A stretch of 64,000 nt of DNA from Aradus depressus (GCA_963662175.1 OY759221.1:20199027-20263026), one strand, 5' to 3'. Positions 19,301 to 31,827 are shown, counted from the stretch's first letter. Numbers and translations: made by a program. Notes: generated from the letters alone by a model not told the origin.

Positions 19301-21464
19301 TTTTTTTCAATCAATGAAAACTAAAAAAAAAGGTAAAACGGTCACTGAGGTGAGACTGCGCAATCCTACTACAGAGCAGGAAGGATGGTAAAGTTGGGTT
19401 GTTGTCAAGGCAATATGACGCTTTTGTTGCTCTCGTATCGGCCCCGAGCGGTCTGCCATTCCCCTTTCACTCCCGACTGGCCTAATGGCCCGAGGAGACT
19501 TGATTCACCGGCCTCGCTATAAACACTTACAGAAGATAAATGAAGAAAGTACCTGGTAACCATGGGCATGGGAGGGGGAGCTTCAAAGCCGGGAGGAGGC
19601 ACGGACAAGTCGAATCCCTTCCTGTAGTCCCTTCTGTCACCAGTCATCACCTGAAATCACAACAAATTGTCAGAATGAGATGTATTATATATTGTAAGAA
19701 GTTCAGAAAGTAAATATAACTGAATAAGTACACAAATGTAAGTCATATTCACTATATTTAAAAGAAAAGAAAGGAAGTCACTCAATTAAAATTAAAAAAA
19801 AAACTCATGGATGAATCACCGACAATGCCTCAGAGCTCATGAATCAAAATTGTGATTAAAAATTCTAACATAAATCTTAAGAAAATCAGATGACACTTAC
19901 TAAAAATTATAATGCAAATAAAAAATGAGTGCCAATCAGTACCTTAAGCACATAGACATTATTCTTTTTACCATCTAATTCTCTGCTATGTTATTCCTAA
20001 TTCAGATCTGAAAACATGAATCTTTCAAACATAGAATGAATAATATTGTTAATATAGAGTAATTTTCCACTAGAAGACGCTCTTCGCAGAGTCAGTCAAA
20101 CGTATACAAAAACTGTGTGAGTTGGACAACATGAAGTGGTTGTGGCAAATAATTTGTAAACCTAACGGTATGGAAAAATATTTAATGTCCGAATACATTG
20201 GGATTTTTCACTTTTGAACTTTGTGCTGACGATGGTGTAAGCAGAAACCAATGTGTATATAATGTATATATTTTGGTAGAATTAGACAATGTTCTTTGTT
20301 TTTATTTATTTTAAATATTTAAAGCATAAAAAGTGCATCTTAATTTTTCTACAAGTTTTGTTCTAGGGCTTTTTTTTAATTTATTTTAAAAATAATAACA
20401 ATAGGAGAGTAATTTATAAAAATAAACAGCCAGGGATCACAGGTGATATGCATATTAGCCTCATGAGCGTTTGCAAGCCCACCCGATAGTCGGAGGGCAA
20501 ATATGCACTGTACACTACACTACTACGATATAAAGTATGGCAACCTGAATGGTGTTCTCCTTGGGGGGTGAGTCCCCAGACCGCCTCGAGTTGACACTTC
20601 CAATGACATCAATGACACCGGACCGGCGTACACTAGGCGGAGGGCCTGCCTTCCTGGGTCCGACCCCCGGGGGCGGTGCCCCTCCCACCAGAACTGTGCT
20701 CCCTGCCCCTGCATACTTGGAGTTCTCGTTGACCACGGTGAGAGCAGGGTTCACCCGGGCCACCCCCAGGCCTCCGAGACCCACCCCCGACTCATGGACC
20801 CGCATCTGTTTCTGTCGCTCGCAGTAGGCACGCCATGTGTCTTCATTGAAACCATAGTTGAAGTAATCTGAAACCCACATCAATATAAAATTAAATACAA
20901 ATACATAACTAGCACTGAAAGGATGTCCAGCAAAACATCACTTTTTTAAATTTCTCGGTTTGCTTCTGATTAATTTTTTAGAGTTTTGTAGGTCAAAAAC
21001 ACAGAACGGCTAAAAATCGTAAAAAAATAAATAATGAAGTCTTATATCATGAAAGTACAGAAATGTTCGATCAAGTGGGTCCAAGATGGTGGTAGGCGAA
21101 CATTTCGGCAAAAAATTTCATATCTAAAGTGGGGAATCAAAAGAAAAAACACTAAATACAATATTTAAAAAAAATATTTTTCATAATGTTGAAGTCATTA
21201 GCTAGGGAAATGGTAACTCAAACCAACACGCTGCTGCTAGGGTGCCTCCCCCCCTCCCCCCCCCACCATCTAAAACCTAATCTATGTTAAAATTTAAAAA
21301 AATCATGAATGCATATAAAGAAGGAAAACTAGAAACAAAAGATTATGAACACGAGAGCGAAGCGGGGCTTACAACTACCTGTGCTGATTTTCCAAAAGAT
21401 TGAATATAAGGTAAAAACCCCTTCCTATACGATGATAATGTAAAACTGCCTTTTTAGCAGAGAT

Positions 21465-21495
<31 letters not shown>

Positions 21496-23133
21496 CAATA
21501 TCCTAGATGTATTTGGGTACCATTAGGCTGGTTCTTAATTTATTTATGTTATAGACATTTTTTCAATATATCTCTGATGTTGTCTTGACAGAAAATTGCG
21601 TTTTAAGAGGAGATTCTCGCAACAATACAGGTTTGGGAGTTGACATATTTGTGTAATACAAAATTAAACTACGGTAAAACCTCTCTTTACTGACACCACT
21701 CCTTACGGACAATTTTGCGATGCCCCGGCCCGAAGTATAGGAAAACAATGTATTTTTACCCCCCTCGCAACGAACACCCCTCTAACGGACGCGGACAATC
21801 AATTTCTCGTCATCAAGAGTTAATTTACCTCTCCTAAACGGACACTTACAAAACAATTTATTTGAAAAAAAGTAATTTTGAATGCATTTTATTATTCGAG
21901 AATTCGCTTTTGTGTAACAGGCCATTTGTACCCTATTTTGACAAGAAAATGGGTCATTGCAAGAAGTGTTTACATTTTCGTCTTCTCACCTTCGGCTTTC
22001 CAAGAAACACGCGTCCCAAACCCCAACACATCTGTCGTTATTTTACAGTGAAGTTGACTGGTCCTCAAAATGACACCGCGAAAGTTCCTTACTTTAAAAC
22101 AAAAATTCGAAGTCATTAATTATAAGTGTGCGTTCGCTTGCGGAGAGGTTTGAAGTAGGCAAGACACAAATCGTGGAGATTTTTTTTTAACCATCCTCCA
22201 AGGACACCCTTCTGCAATGGACAATTCAGTTAGAAGAAAAAAAGTTTATAAAAATTGAAAACATCCGTTTGCTCCACACACTGGCTATATTTTTCGGAAC
22301 GTCGGCCAATTTCGCCTACAGAATCACGACTTCCCTCATGGAGTGCTGAGTATCTCGCCATTACAAAGCCTCATGCTCCCTTTTTGGTTTAAATCTCATT
22401 CATGGCTGCCATAGTTAGTACTCACATTAACGAAAACAGCAGATACGAGATGTTAGATTTACAAGTTTTATCATTAAATGTGGTTACCTGTTATGTCTGC
22501 ACCAGGCTTTCTCCATGGTTTATCTTCAAGTGCATCTATACTAAATTCATGAGCTGGAACTCCATTTATAGTTCCTATACTTTCGAATTCTTCTATTGAG
22601 AATTTGCCTTGTTGTTGCTAGAACAGAAACAATAATGCAAATGTTCATTAAATGTATTTAATATGTTCTTTACAACGAGAAAGAGATGCAAAAAAGAATA
22701 GTAAAAAAACTGCTTTAACTAAAATACTTCTCCCATTAATTTTTTTTTTTTTTTTTTGCGTAATTAGAAATATACAGATATTCCAATTCAATTTATAAAT
22801 GTGAGCTCATCATTCGTCCATCCACACTATTTTAAGGGCAATTAGCGACCCAAGTACTAATGAGATGATATCAATCACAATGCTCAAAGTCCTATTCCCC
22901 TAGGGAATGGTCTAAAGAATCTGCAGCTAGAAATAAAAATGAAAAATTATCCTGAGAAGAAATGTAAAAAATAATTCTAGCCTCCACAACAATAATTGTC
23001 TATATTTAGTGTTTACTGATGTGATATCGAGATCAAAAAACCAAGTATGAAGCTATGCTGAGGGTTCCGTACAATACGTTTCATTCTTAACCTATACATT
23101 ATAAACATTTTCTCAGCTGACACCTTCCAAATA

Positions 23134-23176
<43 letters not shown>

Positions 23177-25663
23177 TTATAGTGAAATGATCACTTATAA
23201 TATTTCTGAAATCTGTAGTTTAAGCTCTCATATGATAATCCACATTAACAATTGAATAAAAAATATTGATACACGCCTAGATGCGGTAACAGGTTAACTA
23301 CAAATATACCAAATTTCAGATTTTGTATAGTTTCCGGCATAAACCACTGTGACAAGACTGACAACTGAGATTGTATAACGTTCCGTTTTACACTTTTGTG
23401 TATAGAACCCTTCAATGAATGAAACTTGAAATATTTGACCCAGGTTGTAAAATAAAGAAGTAGTCAATACTGTCTGGAGGGTTTCCCATACATGGGTACT
23501 ATAAAATTTGACCTATTCCCACTATATTCATGTTGAAGATTCTCTGATTGTTCTCTGACATTTTCAAGATGTTAAAAATCCCTGATAATTCCAAAATGTT
23601 GGGAGCATTAAGCGACATCCCAAATCATGATCAGGGGAGCATGTTAGATGAAAAGATGGCGGTAGTTTCCCTAAGTCTTATTGCTTGCTGCGGGTGAGCA
23701 CATAAGCTAATTTCTTATAGAAATGCGCAAAAATAATGAACTGTGTGTTACTTTGTTAATTTTGTCGATGCCGGAGGCGAGTTGAGCCCCTCGCTTGATG
23801 TTAAGGTTGGGATACTGCGGTGCTGTCTTGATGTCTCCTATCGTGACATGAACGTCATCCTCACTATCATCATCCTCCTCATCTTCATCCTCTTCTTCCT
23901 GACCCTCCTCTCCTTCGTCTAAAATATATTAAAGTTTTCAAATAATTGTTTTTATATTCAACACAAAATAAAGTTACTATTGCAATATGCCGAAAAATAG
24001 GACCATGAGATGTTGGTCTCTACCGACTTGATATATCCTATTGGAATCAATTGTTTCTCAGGTTCTGCATCTGCGTAAAAAAACACGAAGAAATCTATAA
24101 ATCTGAAATTTAGAATCTATAAGGCAACATTATTCTAATATTTAAAACCTATTAGATATTCCTAACTTAGAAATGATTGGATACGAATTCGATGAATGTG
24201 ATTTCGGAAAAAATATCTTAAATTTAAAAAAACTTGTGAAGAAAATTCAGAGACAAAACACTTTTTAAGAACAATGCGATCTTGATAAAGAATATCAGGA
24301 CAAAGCAGCACATTCAAATGGAAAAATAAGTAACATTTAAAATAAAATGAAATACGTGGTACAATGTCTAAATAACTTCATTTCTTTCGAACTCTATGAG
24401 CTTACGGTTAATAATTAATACGTTTTCGGGTTGGCTCCAGATATATTAAAAATGTTCCCTTCTCTGGCATGGCGCCTTGATGCTCATGGAGTATGGCACT
24501 CAAAAATCGAAGTTCTGAGAGGCTATAAATATAATTTCATTTGTAAGATGGTATAGTGAGATTTGACTGAATTGTATCACAAAACTAATTGTAAGTGATA
24601 TTTTCCTTATTGCATTTCCTCGCTGTAAGACACATTAAACAGGTCAACCCGCTACGTATGTAGTAAAAATCCTGCTCTTATGAAGTTTAATTATACATTT
24701 GAACTTCCAATCATTTCTGTATACTCCGTAAGGGGGCCGACAGCTCAGAAGTAGCATGCCAGCCTTTTGAGTTGAAGATTGGAAGTTTCAAAAAACCTTC
24801 AACATGCCGTCCTTCGGGTGGGACGTTGAGCTATGGTCCCAAACCCGTACGACATCAGGTACTCGTTAAAGAGCCATACCCTAGATGAATGAAAATTTAG
24901 GATAGGCAAAATTTAGGACTCCCATGTCTACCAGAAAGAAAGACCAGTGTGGTAGTAAACGATATGACCTCTTAGTTTAAAGCCCGGGCATGGGTCACAA
25001 TAACTAACTATACTCCGTACTATTACAAATCTAATATTAACTAGCGTCTCGCTGAATAGCAGTTATGTTTCCGCCTTAACAAATGTACTACCTCGAATAT
25101 ACAGGATATCTATGACTTCATAATTTAATATGTAGGTATTAAACGCCGATGTCATCGCATCGGATAACTATATGTCAATATGCAAGACAATAGTATTTCT
25201 TGAGAAGTGTGTACGAATAAATTACGGGCACTTTTTGCTTCATAATTTAAGTGTAGACTCTTAAGAATTGTAAAAACTCACTTTGCGCAGTTGACTCATC
25301 AGGTTTGTTTCCATCTGCCGGTTCTTCATTGTTCAAGATTTCTCCAGGTTCAGCAGCATCATTCTGTTGAACCTACAATAGATAAAATATACTCTAAGAT
25401 ATTCCAAAATCTAATAATCAGATATAATGATAAAACAGAAAAGCAAATTTATAGAAATGAAATCAACAATAAGAACATAAGTAAGGTTATGTTGAAAGAA
25501 CCTCAGTGTCATGAACTTCAGGGGGAAGCGGCTCAGTCCCAGGAGGTGCTTCTGAATCTATTTCTGCACTTTGTTCTTTTTTAATATCAGAAGTTGGTAA
25601 GCTAACAGAAGAATCTCCATACAACCATTGCTCTTCATTCATGGAATCATCTTGGTCCGCCAT
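13332..25663 (-). CDS. FIP1: FIP1, pre-mRNA 3'-end-processing factor (complete)
   Basis: Ten exons join in frame from ATG 25663: 25502-25663, 25282-25372, 23752-23918, 22488-22617, 20545-20867, 19553-19650, 18355-18472, 16455-16538, 15417-15544 and 13332-13476. They sum to 1446 nt, or 481 aa plus TAG. All introns are GT-AG. Residues 13-17 are the WLYGD motif. An acidic Glu/Asp run follows (about 88-108). The Fip1 domain is at about 171-205 ([23 protein letters not shown] split by an intron). A Pro/Gly-rich middle leads to an Arg/Ser/Lys-rich end (RSRSRS, KKKKSKK). FIP1 is a nuclear subunit of the CPSF complex; it binds CPSF30 and poly(A) polymerase and helps define U-rich poly(A) sites. The start was chosen because MADQ leads straight into the conserved N-terminus; codons upstream lack family similarity. 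Confidence 0.93.
14375..14540 (+). repeat. Degenerate interspersed repeat monomer
   Basis: Contains CTGCCGATTTTGCGGAAA, TACATCGGCAGTTATTAATG and AATTAATAGGTGTCG. These modules recur at 18790-19090, 42830-42960 and, reversed, at 48310-48470 and 60045-60150. It lies in the last FIP1 intron. The family is not recognised. Confidence 0.55.
14846..15271. mobile_element. MITE-like element with ~37-bp inverted ends
   Basis: The ends (14846-14882 and 15236-15271) are near-identical inverted repeats beginning TATGTGATGTGGAAAGCGA. The roughly 350-bp interior is AT-rich and non-coding. The ends begin in TATA, so a TA target is possible. The superfamily is not assigned. It lies in the last FIP1 intron. 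Confidence 0.7.
16011..16173. repeat. Inverted repeat with a degenerate hammerhead-like core
   Basis: Arms at 16011-16046 and 16139-16173 share AAGGAATTCGAGG and TGTAAATAAAAACT with a few differences. Between them is CTGAACA (16094-16100), a GAAA/TTTC stem, then GAAA (16119-16122). This is the order of hammerhead parts, but the invariant G of CTGANGA is a C. It is followed by a T-rich stretch, as in the other Penelope-like pieces. Confidence 0.4.
16540..17799. other. FIP1 intron, nothing recognised
   Basis: AT-rich intron sequence. A block at about 16830-16930 (GTCAAAATA, then GTTGCAGAGAAAA) recurs in diverged form at about 39485-39620, so it is an old repeat. No exon in the FIP1 phase is visible here. 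Confidence 0.4.
17800..18037 (-). repeat. SINE family A, degraded reverse copy
   Basis: Matches the body and 3' part of the tRNA-SINE (TCATGCCCAGGCTT, AGAGCGCTCTTTCGTCACT, GGCTCGGGACCAT) with many substitutions and small deletions. The head is missing. Confidence 0.75.
18790..19090 (+). repeat. About 2.5 tandem copies of a ~120-bp degenerate monomer
   Basis: The order ACATCGGCAGTCATTAGAG, CCGATTTCGCGAAAAATTA, GGTGGCATCCTTATGGGG, AAATTTCATG recurs within the stretch and elsewhere in the window. It looks like a satellite-like repeat dispersed in introns. Confidence 0.5.
20216..20320 (+). repeat. Penelope-like fragment with a degraded hammerhead
   Basis: CTGACGA at 20226-20232, then TGGTGTAAGCA, GAAA, and a tail with GTAGAATTAGACAATG and a T-rich run. 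Stem II and stem III are disrupted. It is the same family as 51254-51541 and lies in a FIP1 intron. Confidence 0.6.
21465..21493. repeat. Poly(C) run of 29
   Basis: Uninterrupted C homopolymer in a FIP1 intron, preceded at 21244-21270 by shorter C runs. On the minus (sense) strand the intron RNA would carry G29. Confidence 0.95.
21672..22240 (+). repeat. Pogo/Tigger-like element fragment
   Basis: Starts with GGTAAAACCTCTCTTTACTG, close to the ends of the element at 2667-7717. It continues with repeated CCTTACGGACA / CTAACGGAC and CAAGGACACCC phrases typical of that family. The opposite terminal repeat is not found and there is no intact transposase frame. Confidence 0.5.
23134..23175. repeat. 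Poly(G) run of 42
   Basis: Uninterrupted G homopolymer, the longest in the window, in a FIP1 intron (the transcribed RNA would carry C42). Long G runs can form quadruplexes and are prone to length change and to sequencing error. Confidence 0.9.
24728..25010 (+). repeat. SINE family A, diverged copy
   Basis: Head GGGGGCCGACAGCTCAGAAG, body CGTCCTTCGGGTGGGACGTTGAG, and tail GGGCATGGGTCACAATAAC. The B box is lost. The DNA just before it (about 24665-24690) reappears inverted at about 27227-27250. Confidence 0.75.
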
Positions 25664-26491
25664 TACGAACACAACTAACAATACCGCTCCGCCTTATTCT
25701 CGAAAAAGGTATCGATAAATTACCTTTTTTGATAAATTACGAACTTTGTAACTACTCAGTATTTTCTTTCAAGTTTTACTTTTGAAATTGTTTTGAATTA
25801 TATGTGTTCTTCCAACTGCAATTACTAAATTGATATAGGTTCTAAAAAATATATATATTATTTATTTTGTTAAATATTTTATGTAGAATATCTTCAGATT
25901 ACTAATTAGAAGATAATAAAGAGGAAATTTTAGATTTACATCAGAAACAAAATACATGTCCATGTAAGTAATATTTTGTAATTGGCACAAATGTTTCTAT
26001 AAAACCGTTGAAGGGGCAGCCATTTGCTAAATTTCGGTTGCTAGAGGAGTCAATGAATCCGCCATTCTTCGGATAAAAAATTCTAATTTACGCAGCTATT
26101 TAAATTTGTCGATACTTTTGAATCATTTATATTCATTTTCTTCCAGATAAAAATAATGAAAAACTTGTTTGATCTGAAATATTAGTTTTTTTCTATACCA
26201 CTGCCTTCAAAAGTAGTAGAGAGCCCCCATCCACGGAATAACTTACACAATTCATAACTCAATCCCCTATCGAAGGCTTGAGTTGGATTGGGAAAATATT
26301 GATATTTGATGGTCAACGATAGTCTATCGTTAGAGGTAAAGTTGCTAAAATTAAGAAAAAAATAGAAAGAGTGCAAAAGTAATCAGTGAGATTGAAATGC
26401 AGTTTTTTCTATTTATAGTCGCAATTTCCCGAAGCCATTTGGTTTGAAAAAAGAAGAAGACAAACATAATTAGAATAATAATTATACTGCT
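25664..26491. other. FIP1 5' flank
   Basis: AT-rich region upstream of the FIP1 start. No TATA box stands out. I see no coding exon. Confidence 0.4.
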
Positions 26492-26699
26492 GGGAGCCAT
26501 GGTGGCCGTGCGGGCTAGAGCGAAGGGCTTTGGTCGCATGGTCTCACCATGGTTTGCGGGTTCGAATCCCGTCCGGGAGTGAGTTTTATTTCATAGATAG
26601 AACTCCCTCCTGGGGCCATGGATGTCTTAAGTAACTAGTAAATTACACAGTGACATGGCTAATATGCATCGTACATAAGGCCAAAAAAAAAAAAAAAAA
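26492..26699 (+). mobile_element. tRNA-derived SINE (family B), complete
   Basis: About 208 bp. The head resembles a class II tRNA, with an A-box-like GGTGGCCGTGCGGGC and a B box GCGGGTTCGAATCCCGTC. A 110-bp body and a poly(A) tail follow. It is flanked by a perfect 11-bp duplication ATTATACTGCT (26481-26491 and 26700-26710). It is unrelated in body sequence to family A and is the only copy noticed here. Confidence 0.88.
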
Positions 26700-27059
26700 A
26701 TTATACTGCTATTTAATTTAGGAATTAAAACATACAAATACATTTAGCTCGAATTATGTAATTAAAACTATATTTACAAAACTTACATTCAAGTCTTATT
26801 GAATTTCGTAATTAAAACCATATATTTTTTAAAATGTGCTTTTTCTATTTTTCTTTTTCCCCCGAACATTGTAGCATTGTATAAGTCATATTATTTCATT
26901 TTTTTCTGTTATTAATTTTCTAAATTATTTTATTAAGTACATTGCATGGAGGGGTTTAGGAGTGTTGTAACTATCGACGAGATTTCTTTGTAGAGACTAT
27001 CGATAATTGTAGCGATATATTCTCTTCCGTAGTCTTCAGCATAGACAAGAGATTATCCT

Positions 27060-27305
27060 ATGTTAGTTATTATGACTCATGCCCGGGCTTTAACAGCAAG
27101 ATCATATCGCCTACTACCAGAGCGCTTATTCGGCACTCTACTGTGGGAGTCCTAAACCAGAAGGCTGGCACGCTACTTCTGAGCTATCGGCGCCATTATG
27201 GATTAGAGTTCAAATGTGTTACGCTTCATAAGAGCAGGATTTTTACTTCATACGTTTAACGTCCCATCTGAATGACGGCGTGCTCAAGTTTATTTTACCT
27301 CCCAT
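27060..27305 (-). repeat. SINE family A, rearranged reverse copy
   Basis: TCATGCCCGGGCTTTAAC, CTACTACCAGAGCGCTTATTCG and CTGTGGGAGTCC are followed by a block with AGAAGGCTGGCACGCTACTTCTGAG. A displaced GTCCCATCTGAATGACGGCGTGC segment comes after it. The order shows an internal rearrangement. It shares flanking DNA with the copy at 24728-25010. Confidence 0.7.
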
Positions 27306-27790
27306 CATCGTATGTACACTTGAGAATAAATAACAAATTTAAATAACATTTACAACCGTTGAACTGCTATTATATGAAACAGAGACGAACAGCTGAATTA
27401 TTGTCGTTGTTCCAAAGATTGAGCCATTTCATATTTATAGATTTAAGTAAACTAGTAAACAGTAATCATTTATCTATATTTCAATTTTTAAATTTGTTTT
27501 ATTATTTTAATGAATGATATTAGAAATTTAAGCTCCGAAATTTCAATATAAATTGTACAGGTACCTATTATTTCTTAGTAAACGTTTTGAAAGTGGATAT
27601 ACAATTGGAAATTAAATTACAATTATTTTTTCATATTTTTTTACGCTATGAAAAGTAGAACAGCCATCAACCATACTGGCAAAAATAATAGTTAAGGAAC
27701 AAAACAAAGTCACATTCATAAATTAATTCGTGTGCAGTTTGTTCGCTCAATACTCACAACGCGATTAACAATGTTTATATTTTTAACAAC

Positions 27791-28170
27791 TGTGAGATTT
27801 TTTTTTTTTTTCCTTTTGGCCTCGGCAGACACCACACTAGCCATTGCTATTCTTAAAACTACACTATAAAAGATAATTCTGCTAAAGACGGGATACTGGA
27901 GGGAGGAGCCCAGACAGAGGGCCCAAGCAAGCGGCCCCAGCCAAGCCGGGGGACAGCCGGAGGCACCGCCGGACCACATCACCCAAAACAATATACATAG
28001 CGCCGACCAGTGATTGGAGTGGAGGCTCCTGAAGGAAGGTCTGCATGTAGTGCCGGCCGTCCAGACCTACGGAGCTCCTGGGTCTATAGACCAGTGCCCC
28101 CCACAGACCCCCAGCCAAGCCAGCAACCCCAAGCCCAGGCCCCCCACCCGAGGCCCCCCAGTCAGAGCTT
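27791..28170 (-). other. GC-rich insert ending in poly(A), probable retrocopy or LINE 3' end
   Basis: A block of clearly higher GC content (about 27890-28165) in AT-rich surroundings. On the minus strand it ends in GTGTCTGCCGAGGCC and then an A-rich tail (the T-run at 27791-27804). A minus-strand open frame of 78 codons spans 27882-28118, with no protein family I recognise. It looks like a 5'-truncated retrotransposed sequence. No target-site duplication was found. Confidence 0.35.
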
Positions 28171-31100
28171 ACATTGGTTCAATTTATAGCTAAGGAATCT
28201 GGAGCTGATTTTGAATTTGCATTATAAATCTGTAAATGGAACTTAAATTTCTCAAAACAATAAAATGTCAATTATAAGAAAATAATTTCTATCTAGTTTA
28301 TCACAATAATTATGATCATAAAAATATTTATTAAAATATCAGAACATACAAAAGTAGAGAAGAAGTCAAACTAAAACGCGTTTGACAAGAATAAATTAAA
28401 ATGAAACTACTCCCTGAATACATTTTTTTTTCTTTTTTGGTTTCTATTTATAAAGATACAACTGTTGCTAGGGTGAAACAACCAGCATCTATGATGGTAG
28501 GTATTGTTATGTTGGCGTGAATGGCATGTGTGAGGAAGGCTACCCAGTGGTAGGTCCTCGGGACGATTTATATTAATTATTGGGCAAGAACAGAAAAAAT
28601 AAATAAATAAATAAGAATTGAAAGACAATTTTTGAAAGATGGGTAAGAGAGATGATAAAAGTAAAGGAAAATAATGTAAAAATAAAATATATAAAGAATA
28701 TTAATAACGGATATGATTCAAGGTGGCAGTAAGTCGCGGTTCCATCTTCTCTTCAACCTTCGTGAAGGGTTTTGTGGTAAATGTTGTGAAGATAAAGTAC
28801 GTATTTTTGGGTTGGTATTTGTGTAAAGTATTAATATAAATTAAAATAAGAAATTTTAGTCAAATATTACTATTTTAAGTCTTCGCACATGGCAACAGAT
28901 ATTATAAAACAACAGATACTTTTGAACTATTAGGTATATCTTTTAGTCTGGTCGGCAGGAAAAGTCGCTGTTCCAATTTGAAAAAGTTGATCATGCAGAA
29001 CCTCGCTAAACATTGATGGAAAATGGTCATTAATTCTGATATATTCGGTTTACATTTTCACCTTTTAAAACAAAATTTATCTTTTCTATTTTTTTTTTTT
29101 CAAAATTGAAATTATTGAAATGGCGAACATAACAGCAACCGCATATTTGTGTCCCATTTTCCTGTGGTTTCAACGAACAGATCGGAATTCTTAATGAGCA
29201 TGATTTTGGGGGAAAATACTTCCAACTATGGAATGAATAGTCATTTCCAGTTTGAAAATTACACAATTAAGCAGAATGTGAAGCTCAATTATATGATGCC
29301 ACTGCATGAAGTCAATGTTCAGAATGGAAGCGGCCCACGTTGGAAAAAGAATACGATTTAGCTAAATGAGACTAATTGCGTCTTATTAAATGTCCGTATA
29401 TCAACAGAAGTATTGTCCCAGGGGTTTATGTGATCACAGGATGAAAAACGGAACTCAGATTGGCTTTCTTCAGAACCTGGTGGATCCTTGCTGAATCTGA
29501 CTGAGCAACATCATGTGATTCGGACCTCGTCCTCCTTCCTATCTCTTGATAATAAATCTAATTTAAGCCAAATAATTTCATCTGTGTTATATTACTATCA
29601 TTATTTAGTCAAAATATTAAAATTATTGATTTTTTTTGGTTTTCATTTTCGGGTAGCAGGAGCAAGCATCTGATGTCAGACGAAGAATGTTGTGACGACT
29701 CCTTTTTAGTGAATTCTATTATGAACAAGAGATTCGTTGAATTCCCATGACCCGAAGGTAGTAGCGACCTTACTAGTTAAGTATATCCACTGTAGCCTGA
29801 TTAAACAATAATTTTGGTATCTTGTGTTGTTATTTATCCTTGAAACTGTGATAAGTTTAAAAATCCGCGACCCACTTTTCGTAATAATTGTTGTATTATT
29901 TTATTAAATTATGAAAAAACAAGACAGTTATCAATGGAATAATAGTGAGTAGAAGTTCTGATTGTGTGTATGTCATCATGTTGTACTTATCAGGACATAT
30001 TTTTTAAATGGGGTCGAACAATGTACAACTGAAGTCTTTTGTACCGAATATTAAGTTAATTAACAACTGTCAGAAGATCTTAAAACAATTAAGTGTTTTA
30101 TGTTTCTTTGTTATCAGGAAAGTTGATAATATGCTAATTAATAGTTTTTCGTCTGAAACAACAGTCAGCTACGATAATTTCTGCGAATCAGTCACGTGAC
30201 TAATGTAGCACAAGGACTGTGGGGACTTGGGTGTGTTTAATCAGTTTTTAAGGTCGTCAAAGTGTTCCTCCAATGGGTGAATGAATATTTGGCAGTGTTA
30301 GTTCACATTCCGGGCACGACCTTACTTCCTTCATTCCTACATTGTTGTACAATGAAAATCCTGGAAATGTATCTTATAAATGACTTTCAAGGTAATTTGA
30401 AGTAAACCTTATGTTCATGCTTATTTATTTTCACGTTTATTGAGTTTAAAAGTTATCAGCGTTTCAAATAAGGGCAGGAAGGATGATGTAACGATTTGAC
30501 TTTCTAAAAGTTTAACCCTTTTTCTAAACATCTAGGGTATATTCATTAATAATACTTTTGGCTAAATAAATATTTCATGGCTTCTCTCGCATAGTCATGT
30601 TTTTGTATTTCATTGGGAAGTATTCTTAAAAAGTAATGTAAACAGAAAAATCCGGAAAACAAAACATTGAAATTTTTTATTTATTTTTTGTTACTATATT
30701 GAAAGAAGCCGTTAGTGATGCAGCAGCAATGCATTTCAAGTTTTCGCTCTTCCTCTAAACCCTTCTTTCGTTTGCCCGATTAGTCTAGAAATTAATAGAT
30801 TTCTTTCTCCTTGAGTTCATATATCAACATTTTTTGTCATTCATTGTGAGTTTCCAGGGTTTCCGAGTTAAGACTTTCTTCTTTTTGAAGCATTTGGCTG
30901 AGAATCATTATGGATTCACCTATAAAATATCTTATCGATGATAGACTCATTTTATCGGAACGTATCTTGCTCGGAGGGACACATCACATTGTTGGACATT
31001 TCGTTTTTTGCTATTTTGTATTCAGGACGTCGGAAAAAATTAAATTAAATTCAGGTTACAGCCCAATAGCGAATTTTTGACCGATTGCATAAATTGCGGA

Positions 31101-31770
31101 AGTAAAAATACCTTTATATAAAATATTTACAGCCACCCTTCCCCCAAATAAATATTTCTCTCTATAAGTTCCTTAGCTTTTTAGGGATATGCAGTACGAC
31201 ATTCTTTAATATTCAAAAATATATTGCCATTTTTCAACTTTTCCAAATTTGTTTCTTCCATTTAAAGATATTTGGATATGGAAGCTACTATTACCTAATT
31301 GTTATTGTCTTATTTATAAATGTTATTCTTATAACCAAATTCGATTGTTTAAAGTTAGTTCAACAAAACAAGGGTTTCTAGTAGAAGGTTTTACCAATAG
31401 TTATCTGAATTCAGTTTAGTAGTCAGGATATACCGTTTTCCGCTTGGTTGGATTTCCTTACATTTGGTATTTATCCGTTTATCAAGAGGTGTTGTAATGG
31501 TGTCGAGTTGTTATTATCATGTCACCTTCATTAGTATATCTTAAAACAAACAAAGTGGTTGTTTTTAAATGTTACCAAACAAATTGTCTATTGAATATTT
31601 ATCAGTTATTTGTGTCAATCATTCGTCCAAGAGTACTACCATCAGAATTTCAACTATATACATAGAGAAAATCTTCTTTTAAGGTAAAGGATATAATATT
31701 CATGAGTTGTTAATCTGGATGGAACCTCGGAGCTATCATAGGAGAAGGTTATTTCGGAGGGTGTGGGCCA
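28171..31770. other. Intergenic region between FIP1 and astacin
   Basis: About 3.6 kb of AT-rich DNA with no recognised exon, RNA gene or clear transposon end. A patch at about 31010-31100 shares phrases (GAATTTTTGACCGATT) with 14620-14640, so old repeats are present. The astacin upstream control region probably lies at its right end. Confidence 0.4.
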
Positions 31771-31779
31771 CTATATAAG
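31771..31779 (+). promoter_or_regulatory. TATA box of the astacin gene
   Basis: CTATATAAG lies 49 bp before the start codon. A transcription start about 30 bp downstream (near 31800) would give a leader of about 25-30 nt. This is the only well-placed TATA box I see before a gene in the window. Confidence 0.65.
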
Positions 31780-31827
31780 AACCAAGTCTGCGTCCCTGAT
31801 GGTTTGAGTTCCGTTCGATACTTCAGC

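Noticed and set aside
25664..25681. Earlier non-ATG start for FIP1
   Set aside because: Residues before MADQ are not conserved in the family and need a TTG start. The ATG at 25663 is sufficient.
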